Shown: positions 1 to 8,766 of the stretch, in pieces | How the letters are laid out: each line of letters starts with the position of its first letter | Position numbering within the stretch: position 1 is the first letter of the stretch | DNA from: Amoeboradix gromovi | Lineage: Eukaryota > Sanchytriomycota > Sanchytriomycetes > Sanchytriales > Sanchytriaceae | Assembly (NCBI GenBank): GCA_018985225.1 | Contig: JADGIF010000057.1 | Span: 1-25,653 of the forward strand | Length of the DNA: 25,653 nucleotides | Direction: 5' to 3' | Notes under the pieces: generated by a model | Database searches by the model: none | Seen by the model: only the letters and a program-made list of their open reading frames with translations | What the model was told of the DNA's origin: nothing | Position numbers and translations under genes: made by a program

Positions 1-321
1 CAGGTACTTCAAAATAATGTAGGCAAGAACATGCTCAAATGGTATCTCCCCAAGTTGTCTACACTTGAGAAGTGTGGGGTTTGAATTCTTCACATTTAAC
101 GTAGGCGCATCTGAAAATGTCATACACTGATTGTTACATCGCTGTAAAAGTTATTTATAAAAAATAGATATAGCAGTTATTTTTAGTTTTTCGATGCTCT
201 TGATTTCAAAAGTGTTGTTGTATTTGGGGACTGCAACCCACTTTAGCCAAATTAGAGACTCCTGCTCATTTAGTTAGAAATTATATAATAAATCAGTTAC
301 ATTTATTGCTGTTTTAATTTG
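1..321. other. Intergenic stretch downstream of RPT5
   Basis: AT-rich DNA beyond the 3' end of the minus-strand RPT5 gene. I see no convincing coding region. The only local structure I noticed is a short perfect hairpin at 61-75 (ACACTT, 3-nt loop, AAGTGT) flanked by CCCC and GGGG runs. It could be chance or a transcript-end structure. There is no T-run that would support a polymerase III terminator. Confidence 0.5.
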
Positions 322-1567
322 CTAAGCATAATATTGCAAAGTTTGTTTCTTTTTAGCCTGAACCTCTTGAATAGCTGTATTAATATTTAAAGTTACCGTC
401 CATAAAATCTTCATGACCTACATCATTTCCGTTTCTTCGTAAAGCAATCATTCCAGCCTCTACACAAATAGCTTTACATTGTGCGCCGTTGAAATCTTCG
501 CAACATCTAGCTAATTCCTCAAAATTAACCTTGTTGATGGTCATCTTGCGAGAATGAATCTGCATGATTCTTGCTCTAGCTTCCTCATTTGGATGCGGAA
601 ATTCAATTTTACGATCCAGCCTACCAGATCTCAATAATGCTGGATCTAAGGTATCTACTCTATTGGTTGCGGCTATCACTTTAATGCGATCATCAGAACT
701 GAATCCATCTAATTGATTTAATAATTCCAGCATTGTACGTTGGACTTCTCTATCCCCGCTCTTCTCGCTATCGAATCTTTTAGTACCTATAGCGTCTATC
801 TCATCGATAAATATAATGGTGGGAGCCTTTTCCTTCGCTAAAGCAAATGCGTCTCTTACCAACTTTGCACCATCTCCAATAAACATCTGAACTAATTGAG
901 GACCAGCCAGCTTAAGAAACGTTGCATTTGTTTGGGCTGCACATGCACGAGCTAAAAGGGTTTTACCTGTACCAGGAGGTCCATACATTAAGCATCCTTT
1001 TGGTGGTTTAATTCCAATAGTTTTGAATTTATCAGCATGGGTCATTGGTAGTACCACTGCTTCTACTAGTTCTTCAATTTGTTTATCCAGGCCACCAATG
1101 TCAGAATAGTCTTCCGTGGGTTTCTCATCCACTTCCATAGCTTTAACTCGAGCGTCGTATTCGGCAGGTAATTTATCAAGGATCAAATAAGAATCTTTGT
1201 TGAGTCCAACAAGATCACTAGGAGTCAGTTCTTTTTGAGGAACAAGGCCGATCATTGGTAAAAAGATTGTTTGTCGAGTACTTGTCTTGACAACAGCAGC
1301 ATGTTCACGAGTAGCGTCAATATCCATTTGAGCATCCTCATCTTCTTCGTTTTTCAGTTCCAATAATTCAATGACATTACCAACTAGATATGGAAGTTGT
1401 TTGTTACGAGCAATTTTCTCATTGTTGTCTTTCTCTTGTGCCAACATTTGGGATTGCTCATGCTGAAGTCTTTGAAATTCAGACTTTAATACCTTTATTT
1501 CGTTTTCAATTAAACGAGTACGATCCATTATTTCGTCTGATGTAAAGTTGCTAAGTTCGTCAAGCAT
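322..1567 (-). CDS. RPT5: 26S proteasome regulatory ATPase Rpt5 (PSMC3/Rpt5), one 22-nt intron
   Basis: AAA+ ATPase of the 19S base ring, which unfolds ubiquitylated proteins and feeds them to the 20S core. The spliced product is 407 aa, a normal length for the family. In order: an N-terminal coiled coil (about residues 15-50), the OB domain, Walker A GPPGTGKT at 196-203, the pore-loop segment MFIGDGA near 229-235, Walker B IIFIDEID at 251-258, and the second region of homology with the arginine fingers. The unspliced frame stops at 380-382 just after HEDFMD. Removing 375-396 restores [10 protein letters not shown]...QYYA, the typical Rpt5 end with a terminal HbYX motif (YYA) that docks in the 20S alpha ring. 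The ATG at 1565-1567 gives the family-like N-terminus. It is divergent from the gene at 1826, with 258 bp between. Family identity is certain; the splice is inferred from the restored C-terminus. Confidence 0.97.
375..396 (-). other. 22-nt spliceosomal intron in RPT5
   Basis: On the minus strand this begins GTAACT and ends TTAATACAG. It is a phase 1 intron, and removal turns GAC G|CT into Asp-Ala. If it is retained, the TAA inside the branch-point-like TTAAT ends translation after a five-residue GNFKY tail. The 3' end fits the TTAAYNYAG pattern shared by all four introns in the window. Confidence 0.9.
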
Positions 1568-1825
1568 GTTTGAAAAACTAAAAGTGTAAAAATTATTAGA
1601 TCGGTTATTGCCTATGTATATTATTGTGCTATGACTTTATAAATGTCTAATACTAATGTAGGAAATAGTAACCGAAAATAATGATATCTAAATTACTGGC
1701 TCAAGAATATACTTGTCAGATTGGACTGATTGTTCAATAAGATTATCCATAAAGCTTACTGTTAATGTGTAGGGCACTCCTTCCGATATTCTTATATTTT
1801 AAGTTCTATCCTCAAACCCCCTGCA
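1568..1825. promoter_or_regulatory. Divergent intergenic region between RPT5 and the gene at 1826
   Basis: 258 bp between two start codons that point away from each other, so it should hold both promoters and 5' leaders. It is AT-rich. I did not recognise a proteasome-gene control element of the yeast PACE type or a strong TATA box. The call rests only on gene orientation. Confidence 0.45.
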
Positions 1826-2218
1826 ATGTTGAAGCGTTTGTCAAGATTCGCTAGCCATGGTGAGCCTGTACCAAGTATATCAGAGCATATAGAGAGAGTG
1901 GAAAAGCAACTCGTAGAAGCCCAGAAAGAATGGAATAAAGGTGAAAGAATTAATCAGAATCACGCTGGAATAATTTTAGGCGGAATAGCTTTTGTTTATG
2001 TCGTGAGCGAGGCCAAGAAGAACAAGGAAAACTTTGTATCCAGATATATTGCACACAAAATGACTAGCGATGTAACAAACGACACAAACCAGATGAACAG
2101 AATTATATCGCAGCAATCGCTATCAGAAAGTAGACTGCTATTATCTCAAGAGCCCATGTCCAGGTTTTCTGTTGCTGATCCCTACTTGGATGAGCGTGGT
2201 TCCCCATTTAATATTTGA
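1826..2218 (+). CDS. Small hypothetical protein with one likely membrane segment, possibly mitochondrial
   Basis: 130-aa product from a good ATG context. I do not recognise the family. The N-terminus (MLKRLSRFASHG) is basic and hydroxylated with no acidic residue until residue 13, as in a mitochondrial targeting sequence. A charged, probably helical stretch follows (about 20-43). Then comes one hydrophobic, glycine-rich segment (AGIILGGIAFVYVV, about 47-60), which may span a membrane, and a polar tail rich in Ser, Arg and Gln. The frame is open throughout and needs no intron. It is divergent from RPT5. A small inner-membrane mitochondrial protein fits the pattern, but this is inference from composition only. 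Confidence 0.6.
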   Translation: MLKRLSRFASHGEPVPSISEHIERVEKQLVEAQKEWNKGERINQNHAGIILGGIAFVYVVSEAKKNKENFVSRYIAHKMTSDVTNDTNQMNRIISQQSLSESRLLLSQEPMSRFSVADPYLDERGSPFNI

Positions 2219-2869
2219 TTATAATAAATGACTATAATTATAGTGTTATGCATTCTACGGCATCTGACCTAACTATAACACTGCCGCCTAACTTCTGTTT
2301 CTCCATTGTAAGTATTTTGTGTTATTACTTTTCTGTTTCCACCAGTGTACGTTGCAGTGTAAAGGGTAGACTGAGAGTGAAAGTGGATGACAAAATCAAG
2401 AGTCACTGTCTACTAGATGGCCGAACCCCGCCAAAATGTGTTCAAAACTACGATACACAAGTCTCGCAAAACAAGGCAGTGCGACAAAAACTATCTTTAG
2501 GACCAGAAAACGCGGCAAGGTAAGAGCGGTGCAAGAGAAGTTGCTCCGGGAAGGGTACCGGCTCTTAATATGAACTACAATGACAAAGAAGGAATGCATT
2601 AGAAGGCAATTTACTCAGAAGACGGGAGCTGTAGGTACAGCAGAAAAGCCAATGCAGTATTCCGGGCAATCAGAGGGTTTATGCTTTGCTAAAGAGACTG
2701 GCTTTGCAATTTTCAGAGTCAAAACGGACCAAGAGAAATTGATAAGAAAAGAACTTTCTGCAGCGCAAGCGGTAACATAGCGATATTTTTACTTAACTTA
2801 TTCTACCTTTTTGAGACATTTGTTTTAAAAAGTTAGTCTTGTTTTTGCAAGTGCGTCCCAAGTGTAACA
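2219..2869. other. Unassigned G+C-richer stretch upstream of MKT1
   Basis: No gene could be assigned. Bases 2401-2580 are about 47% G+C by my count, clearly above the surrounding DNA. Open stretches exist in two plus frames. One (2580-2780, 66 codons from an ATG) gives a polar product starting MTKKECIRRQF that I do not recognise. Another runs from an ATG at 2416 and is broken by several stops. None of the gaps between frames carries the TTAAYNYAG intron end seen elsewhere, so I could not join them. It may be a decayed gene, a fast-evolving small protein gene or a structured RNA. The last part must contain the MKT1 promoter. Confidence 0.4.
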
Positions 2870-4982
2870 ATGGGGACCCGCGGTTTAGATTATTTCCTAT
2901 CTCGAGCAGAATTAGTTAAGAAAGATGCAGTTACTGACTTGAAAGGCATTAGACTAGGAATTGATGGTACTTATTGGCTTCGCCGTTTACTCAATTTAAA
3001 AGATCCATTTCATACTTGCCTCGGTAAAGTTATACCCGGTCAACTACTATCCAACGTCCAGCGTGATTTATCGTTCTATGAATCCCTCGCTATACAGCCT
3101 ATCTTTGTATTCCCTTCTTTACCGGTTTTAAGAACTGAGCTCTCTTATACCTTTACTGATGACGCCACTAACATGCGTAACCAAGGCTGGGAGCAGTACT
3201 TGACTGGTGAAACTAGTGCTGCCCAATATTCTTTTGAATCTTCTAAATCTTTTTCTCTTCCTGAATTGGCCTCTTTTGTTATTCAGTATTTAATTACCAA
3301 TAACATCGTTGTTGTTCGTGCTCCTTATGCTGCTATTCCTCAGCTCATATACTTTAAGCAGTCTAATATTGTTCACGCTGTTTTGGCTGGAAGTGAAATC
3401 ATATGCTATAACATTGATAAATGGATTACATACATCTCTCACACTCAGTTTAGCTGGATTTATCGACCAGAAGTGTTAGCTAAAATGAATTTAACCAGTG
3501 AACAGCTATTGGACACTTGCTTGCTATGCGGTATAGACTCACCCACTTTTCCACCTATTATCCCAGACAGAGATCAAACTCATTATAATGTGTTTGAAAA
3601 TGCTATTCATCAGATTCAAACAAGTGGTAATGGATACACGGCAATCTCTATGGCCATTCAATCTTCTAGACAGAATTTGCATTCATATCTGGCACATTAT
3701 ATCCGTTGTTATGCTTTTTGGTATTTTAACCCAGTTTACACAAAACAAGGTTTAAAGCCGATTAATGAAATAACAGCCAAGGCCAGTGATGTTGCTGTTC
3801 ATCCTCTCCCCAAGAATGCTCACTTAATATTTGGCTTCAAACTACAAAATCATTTACTGCATGCCCTGTGTTATTCGCTGTTAAATCCTCACCTGCTATT
3901 TCAACTATCTAGTGGTATCGTATTGGAAGCACCTCCGCTATGTAATGGCAATTTAGAGTATAAGGAGTTTCTTACTTTATTCCATATAAACCGTGGCTTT
4001 ACCTTTGATATACTTAAGCAGTACATGAGCACTAATCATCCTAGCAACCTATACTTTTGGTACGACCCAAAGAGTCCCTACTCAATTAAAGCACAGGACA
4101 CTTCATTTAAACATCCAATGCTTAACACTCTAACTAGTGTTAATGTTCTAAAATCTGTAAGTACCAGTTTGAAGTTCAAAAACCAGGACATCAACATATC
4201 TATACTGTTTAAGCCTAAATCTCATTCTGCAGTTAAACCCACACCCAGCGATGTGATAAACAATGCTCAATTGCGTTTATTGATTGTTCTCGGCTACATA
4301 AACATAGATGGCGAAAGCAACACATCTTTGGGGCAATGTTTAGCAACTAGACTTGAAAATTCATCCAAGGATGTAAATGCAGAGGGGTTGTTGATAGTTA
4401 TAGAATTGCTAAGGTTAGAGCAGCTGCATGGACATGATTATAATCAAGTATTTCCAGTCAAACCAAGTGATGATGTACGGCCATTTATACAATTAATTAC
4501 CAGGACATGTAGCATCATCAATTTGCATCACAGGGATGCTGTTTGGAACGGACCATTAAACAGAAACATACTGCAGTTTAACTCAATCCTCAAACTAATT
4601 GTAAAAGGAATAAAGCAATGGAATGAGGTGATTTTGCTGGACTACTTACAAAGAGAATGGAATACGCAGAAGAGTAAGCAGGGAATCTTCGGACTAACCA
4701 AAGTTGCTACACAGATGCTGTTCAATAGAGACGTAGATTGCACAATGGGTGTACTAATGACCTGTTATCTAACGAGCAAAGGAGGGTTTGAACAAATGTG
4801 TGATGTTCATGCAGAACTGAGCAGAGGCATACAATTCTGGTTCACTGTAATAATAGTTAACATAGGTCATATATATGATGGATGAACTTAAAAGTATTGG
4901 AATCATAACAAATGATTTATATGGCGAGTTTATGGAGGCAGACGCCTGGCTGAAGAATTATATAAATAACAACCCGTATTAA
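2870..4982 (+). CDS. MKT1: MKT1-like post-transcriptional regulator (XPG/FEN1-like fold), one 19-nt intron
   Basis: Homologue of yeast Mkt1, a protein with a FEN1/XPG-like nuclease fold that acts with the ataxin-2 homologue Pbp1 on mRNAs; Pbp1 is also in this window. The spliced product is 697 aa. The N-terminus MGTRGLDYFLSR, followed by LKGIRLGIDGTYWLRRLL, is the XPG-N-like signature of the family. An XPG-I-like middle (around PYAAIPQLIYFKQ) and the long Mkt1-specific C-terminal half follow. The single frame stops at 4883-4885 after a poor tail. Removing 4847-4865 joins FWFT to VIYMMDELKSIGI and ends NNNPY with TAA at 4980-4982, a better, charged C-terminus. It converges on RRP9 with a 21-bp gap. 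Family identity is secure; the last exon is inferred. Confidence 0.9.
4847..4865 (+). other. 19-nt spliceosomal intron in MKT1
   Basis: Begins GTAATAATAG and ends TTAACATAG; phase 0. It is the shortest of the four introns and fits GTA-N7-TTAAYNYAG. If retained, the frame reads to TGA at 4883-4885 and loses the last 38 residues. Alternative nearby GT or AG choices (10 or 26 nt) give immediate stops, so 19 nt is the only local solution I found. Confidence 0.82.
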
Positions 4983-5003
4983 ATGTAATGTAAATAAATT
5001 AGA

Positions 5004-6301
5004 TTATTTATTCCTTAAATTGAATTTGTAGAGCATGTTGCGTTTGTTTCCATTAATCTGAATATCGGAAGACTTAATTAAAGGATCTAAATATCTACCG
5101 TCCTGTTCGTGAATACCACAGCCAACAAACAGCTGGTTATTTGACAAGGACAAACAAGTAACATAACTGGGCTAAATTAAGAATAAAATACCATTTGAAT
5201 AGATTTTAGCATTGAAAAGGAATTTGAATCCAAGTCACATTTCCACATAATAACTTGATTGTGACTAGAGGAAACAACAACATCAGTGAATGGGATAGTA
5301 ACGACATGTGAGATTGGATTACTTACTGAAATATCTCCGCAAATAGTAGACATTATGTTTTGGGAATGTGCGTTATGCCTGGTGTGTATAGGTCTTTTCT
5401 TTTGAGAGTTAAACAGCAGCAATTGACCTGATAGAGTTCCAACAACAAAATGTCGTTGATTAATTACAGCAATACTTGAGCATGCATCAGAATCGTGAGG
5501 CACTCTGTATACCATTTGAGAGGAATTTGCAACATTAAAAACACGAGTAGTTTTGTCTCTATTGCCCACGGTGATTGGTTTGCCCTTTGTCAACAGTGCC
5601 ATCCCAGAAATAACATCTTGATGTCCGAATAAAGTATCCACATACCCAGAATCATTAACTTGATTTGCACCAGAGTATTTGATAGACCAGACCTTCAGGG
5701 AACGATCATTCGATACAGAATATAAAACCGAGCTATCCAAGTCGAATTCCAAAAAAGTAACTCGTTTACGATGCCCGTTCAGTGACTTCAGTAAACGCAA
5801 CACTTCTTCTGAGTCTATGTATTTCCTCTTTCCATTTACCGCATCTATCGAAAATGATTTAATTTCGTATAAACTGATAGTTTTATCACAGCCTACTACC
5901 AGAAATTTGTTGTTAGGTGATGTAGTTAGTGTAACACTCGAATCGAATGCCATTTTACACTTATATCCTACTCCATATATCCATAAGTCACCATTGTCGC
6001 ATCCCAAAAACGTCATTTCATCTGTACTTGCTATTGATGTTGGAATAGCATTTATTCTACTAAAATTTCCATCTTCAAATATATCATAGAATTCTGCTAA
6101 CTTCTCAAACTTTACTTCCTCGATCTCTTTTTGTAAGGTTTCTTCTACTTCCTCCTCCTCCATATTATTTTTTAGCTCTTCTATATACTCCTTTGCCATT
6201 TTTATCTTTTTCTGATGTGGGGTCATATCATCATATTCATAAATCGAAGAAGCGCTGTTTAAGTTTGATTCTTCATCCGATGACTCTATTCCTCTTTTCA
6301 T
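5004..6301 (-). CDS. RRP9: Rrp9 / U3-55K, WD40 subunit of the U3 snoRNP, one 20-nt intron
   Basis: WD40 protein that binds the box B/C motif of U3 snoRNA in the nucleolar small-subunit processome and is needed for early 18S rRNA cleavages. The spliced product is 425 aa. The acidic N-terminus is followed by MTPHQKKIKMAKEYIEEL, the conserved segment just before the propeller in Rrp9. WD repeats follow (for example LNGHRKRVTFLEF...NDRSLKVWSI and LFGHQDVISGM...RDKTTRVF). The frame stops inside 5172-5191. Removing that intron adds 55 residues (PSYVTCLSLSNNQLFVGCG...) that complete the last blade. The start is placed at the ATG of MKRGIESSDEES (6299-6301); an in-frame ATG at 6367 would add 22 residues. 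The low-charge MCYSSFG leader fits the family less well. Confidence 0.94.
5172..5191 (-). other. 20-nt spliceosomal intron in RRP9
   Basis: On the minus strand it begins GTATTTT and ends TTAATTTAG; phase 0, after the Met of KSIQM. Retention meets TAA, formed by the TTAAT element, four codons into the intron. Splicing adds the 55-residue end that completes the propeller. Confidence 0.92.
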
Positions 6302-6648
6302 TCCTCCTTGCACCCTCCACTCTGCTCTTTGAATTTCGGGCACTTTACCAAAACTAGAGTAACACATTAAAATAAATGCTGCAAGTGAATCTGTTTATGA
6401 AGAAGTGTTCCACATTTAATACCTACGCTCTATGAGACAACTCGGTGATATTAATTCCACTTCATTACCTAACAGGTGATTCACCGTGCTGCATAGACTT
6501 AATACGAAGTAAATACCACTGCAACACTCATTTATTCCCTAGTCCTTGAATAAATCACAGAAATTGCACTGGCGTAACTTGGGTTACTACAACATTTACT
6601 TGCTTTATAAGCAATCTGCTTTTTTTGTGTAAATCTGTCACATGCTAA
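6302..6648. other. Intergenic stretch between SNX4 and RRP9
   Basis: About 350 bp between two minus-strand genes, holding the 3' end of SNX4 and the promoter of RRP9. It is AT-rich, with no coding region except the possible 22-codon upstream extension of RRP9 at 6302-6367. I did not identify ribosome-biogenesis promoter elements with confidence. Confidence 0.4.
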
Positions 6649-7904
6649 TTAAGAACTTAAGTTATTTACTGACAACTGCCACAATTCAACACTCTTTTCA
6701 CTAAATGCTATCTGTTCATCCACATAATTTGAAAATAACTCTGAGAAATCTAATAGTTTTACCGAATGAAAGAAGTCTATTTCCTTCATTATTAATCCAT
6801 TAAATTGCTCTACAGTATCTGTAGATTGCTGCAAAGCGTTTCTTAGCTAGATTAATTAGTTATTACCTGCTGAATTCTCTGCTCTAATTTCTCAATTCTT
6901 TCTTTTTTTTGTTTTTCCTGGTCTACTCCTTTTAACTCATCAAATTTATCTTTGATGTAGCCGCCGATTTGTATGCCACTTTTTAATTGTGGAAATAATG
7001 TCTCTTCTCTTGCTTGGATTGTTTGTTCCAAGTAGTTCTCCAGTTCTTCGGTGTCAAGCTGTTTTTGATCTCTCGTCTTAAGCGTCAATCTAACAGATTT
7101 ACAATATTCCACGTATTCATTAATGTTGCTCAATAAATCACCATCCTCAAAGTTGGCCAAGTCCTCCATCAATTTTGAGTACTCGTTGATTACAATTCCT
7201 GATTTAGTCCCGTACTCACATATTTCATTTGTATGCATGACGCCAATACTTGTCAAACAGTTTCCAAACTCTACTGTGTCATTGTATATGTCCCAGTACT
7301 TTCTGTTTATTCTAATATATATTCTGGATATTGAGGTCAACATGTCTTGAAGCCTTATTACACCTTCTAATATATCAATGAATTTGTCATCAGGGCGTCT
7401 TAATTTAGTAAAAGCGTTAAGTAACACATCAGATATAGCATCAACAGCTTTGGTACTCAAAACTTCAGTTGGTTGATTTTTGAGAAATGCTAAGAATTCA
7501 GGGCAGGTGCTCAAATATTCATGACGAGAGAGCCTGTCTAGGTATCTTTTGATGGCGCTCCTTCTTTTTTCAATAAACTGCATCGAGAAACGATCACCAC
7601 TGACATATTCATAAAATTCCTTGCTGGGCAAAGGTGGAAGTATCAAATGAGGATAAGCTTTAAATAGCAAGTCATGAAAAGCAACCAATTCTGAAAACCT
7701 AACTCTCCTAGTTAAAGTACCTTGGTCTGTAACTGCAGTCAAGGCGTAGCTAACAAATTGCTCATGTTTTTGTGGGTCCTCAACAGAAATAGCATACCTG
7801 GGAGATGGGTTTTTAAATGTTGATACCGTAGTAATTGTAGATTTAGGAACGAAGTCAGACGATTCAAAATGGCTAAGATATGGATTTGAATTCATACCAG
7901 ACAT
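6649..7904 (-). CDS. SNX4: Sorting nexin Snx4/Atg24 (PX-BAR), one 20-nt intron
   Basis: PX-BAR sorting nexin that retrieves SNAREs and other cargo from endosomes to the Golgi and supports selective autophagy. The spliced product is 411 aa, close to yeast Snx4. The PX domain (about residues 36-145) has ISVEDPQKHEQFVSYAL, RRVRFSELVAFHDLL and PPLPSKEFYEYVSGDRFS, the phosphoinositide-binding pattern. The BAR region follows, with the strongly Snx4-like KDQKQLDTEELENYLEQTI. The first frame stops inside 6847-6866. Removing that intron joins EQRIQQ to LRNALQQSTDTVEQ, and the continuing helix carries MKEIDFFHSVKLLDF, the end of the family's BAR domain. The ATG at 7902-7904 is the first in frame. Confidence 0.96.
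6847..6866 (-). other. 20-nt spliceosomal intron in SNX4
   Basis: On the minus strand it begins GTAATAAC and ends TTAATCTAG; phase 0. Retention gives only VITN and then TAA, which removes the last 65 residues and with them the final BAR helix. It has the same architecture as the other three introns. Confidence 0.94.
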
Positions 7905-8137
7905 TGTTTTGGAAGTAAAAGACTAAAAACAAGGCATTCGTAAATGCACTGTAAGTTACTGCGCCATGTTTTAACAGATGTGCCATGAGGAAGAAACTCA
8001 ATTTTTACATGCTTTCAGTGTCTAACACAAAGAAGAGCTCCTCATTAAAAGTCCTGATTTCCGAGAAAATCGGGAATTTCCACAGAGAAACTAGCATTAG
8101 TTTCACCGTTACAGTTATTGCTCACGCTTTCACTACC
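7905..8137. other. Intergenic stretch between SNX4 and the Fanzor fossil
   Basis: 233 bp holding the SNX4 promoter and leader. I see no coding region. An imperfect inverted repeat (GATTTCCGAG...TCGGGAATTTCC, 8057-8079) lies just beyond the stop of the Fanzor fossil. It could be part of that element's 3' end, but I have no second copy to confirm this. Confidence 0.35.
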
Positions 8138-8461
8138 CTAGGGCGGGATTGAATAAGGATGCAGATACTTGATGTATACGTTCCTTGCTTCCATATGGTC
8201 TGTATCTATTTCCAAATGACAATTGGTACAGATGTAGCTTTGTAAGTTGGTTTTCTTTAGAGTACCACACCTTGTACATGTCTGACTAGTAAATGATTCA
8301 TTACAATCGAATATAGTCTTTCCTCTTTGTTTGCACTTGAACTTCAAGCATTCCTTGAATAAATTGTGCAGGTATCACTGTCTAGGCATTGAAAGACATC
8401 TAATTGTTCCATGTTTGGACCAGTTCCTCAGTCTGAGACGAATGTAAGCTGTACCTGTTAG
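8138..8461 (-). pseudogene. Fossil of a Fanzor/TnpB-like RNA-guided nuclease, C-terminal part (copy 1)
   Basis: One minus-strand frame from 8461 to TAG at 8138, broken by TGA at 8375-8377. After that stop the frame is open for 78 codons and shows the TnpB/Fanzor end: ESFTSQTCTRCG, then YICTNCHLEIDTDHMEARN. This is the zinc ribbon with both CxxC pairs, followed by the RuvC-III DxDxxxAxN block with its catalytic Asp. Upstream of the stop, RNWSKHGTIRC lies where the family has its WSfxxF-like helix. The RuvC-I and RuvC-II parts and a start codon are absent, so this is a remnant and not a working nuclease. Two more eroded copies lie at 14858-15040 and 17896-18010, in the same orientation. Because the host is eukaryotic, Fanzor is the natural name; this is inferred from motifs. 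Confidence 0.8.
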
Positions 8462-8766
8462 TCATTTCTTAAGAATTGATTTACCATTTGCGAAAAGGAA
8501 GAATACCGAGTGTTTAAGTTATTAGAAAAGTCTTGAAATTATACAAAAATTCGCGATAAATGATTTATTCAAGAAAACAATCGAGCTGTCTGTACAGTTA
8601 TTGTTTCACAAAATTATGATTTTTTTGATGAATCTAGCGAGTCCACCAAAGACATCATGCAAAGCGAGCGAAATGCTATTTGGAATTTTTTAAATGCGAC
8701 TTTTGAAAGTCGCTATATTAGTTGCACCTTGAAATAAATACATTCCTATGAAGACACACTGCTTAT
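8462..8766. other. Intergenic stretch with a perfect 8-bp inverted repeat
   Basis: About 300 bp between the Fanzor fossil and the 3' end of SWD1. Part of it should be the eroded upstream half of the Fanzor copy, but I could not read RuvC-I or RuvC-II motifs in it. At 8696-8713 there is a perfect hairpin, GCGACTTT-TG-AAAGTCGC. It has no following T-run. No gene is seen. Confidence 0.4.

Noticed and set aside
76-90. GGGTTTGAATTC near the window start as a possible tRNA T-loop
   Set aside because: The flanking bases do not pair as a T-stem and no other tRNA element is in reach.
2485-2506. A fifth possible 22-nt intron (GTGCGA...CTTTAG) that would join two open frames before MKT1
   Set aside because: It lacks the GTA start and the TTAAYNYAG end shared by the four supported introns, and the joined frame still meets a TGA soon after without giving a recognisable protein.
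8600-8720. TTGATGA as a possible box C of a snoRNA
   Set aside because: No CTGA box D or terminal stem lies at a suitable distance.
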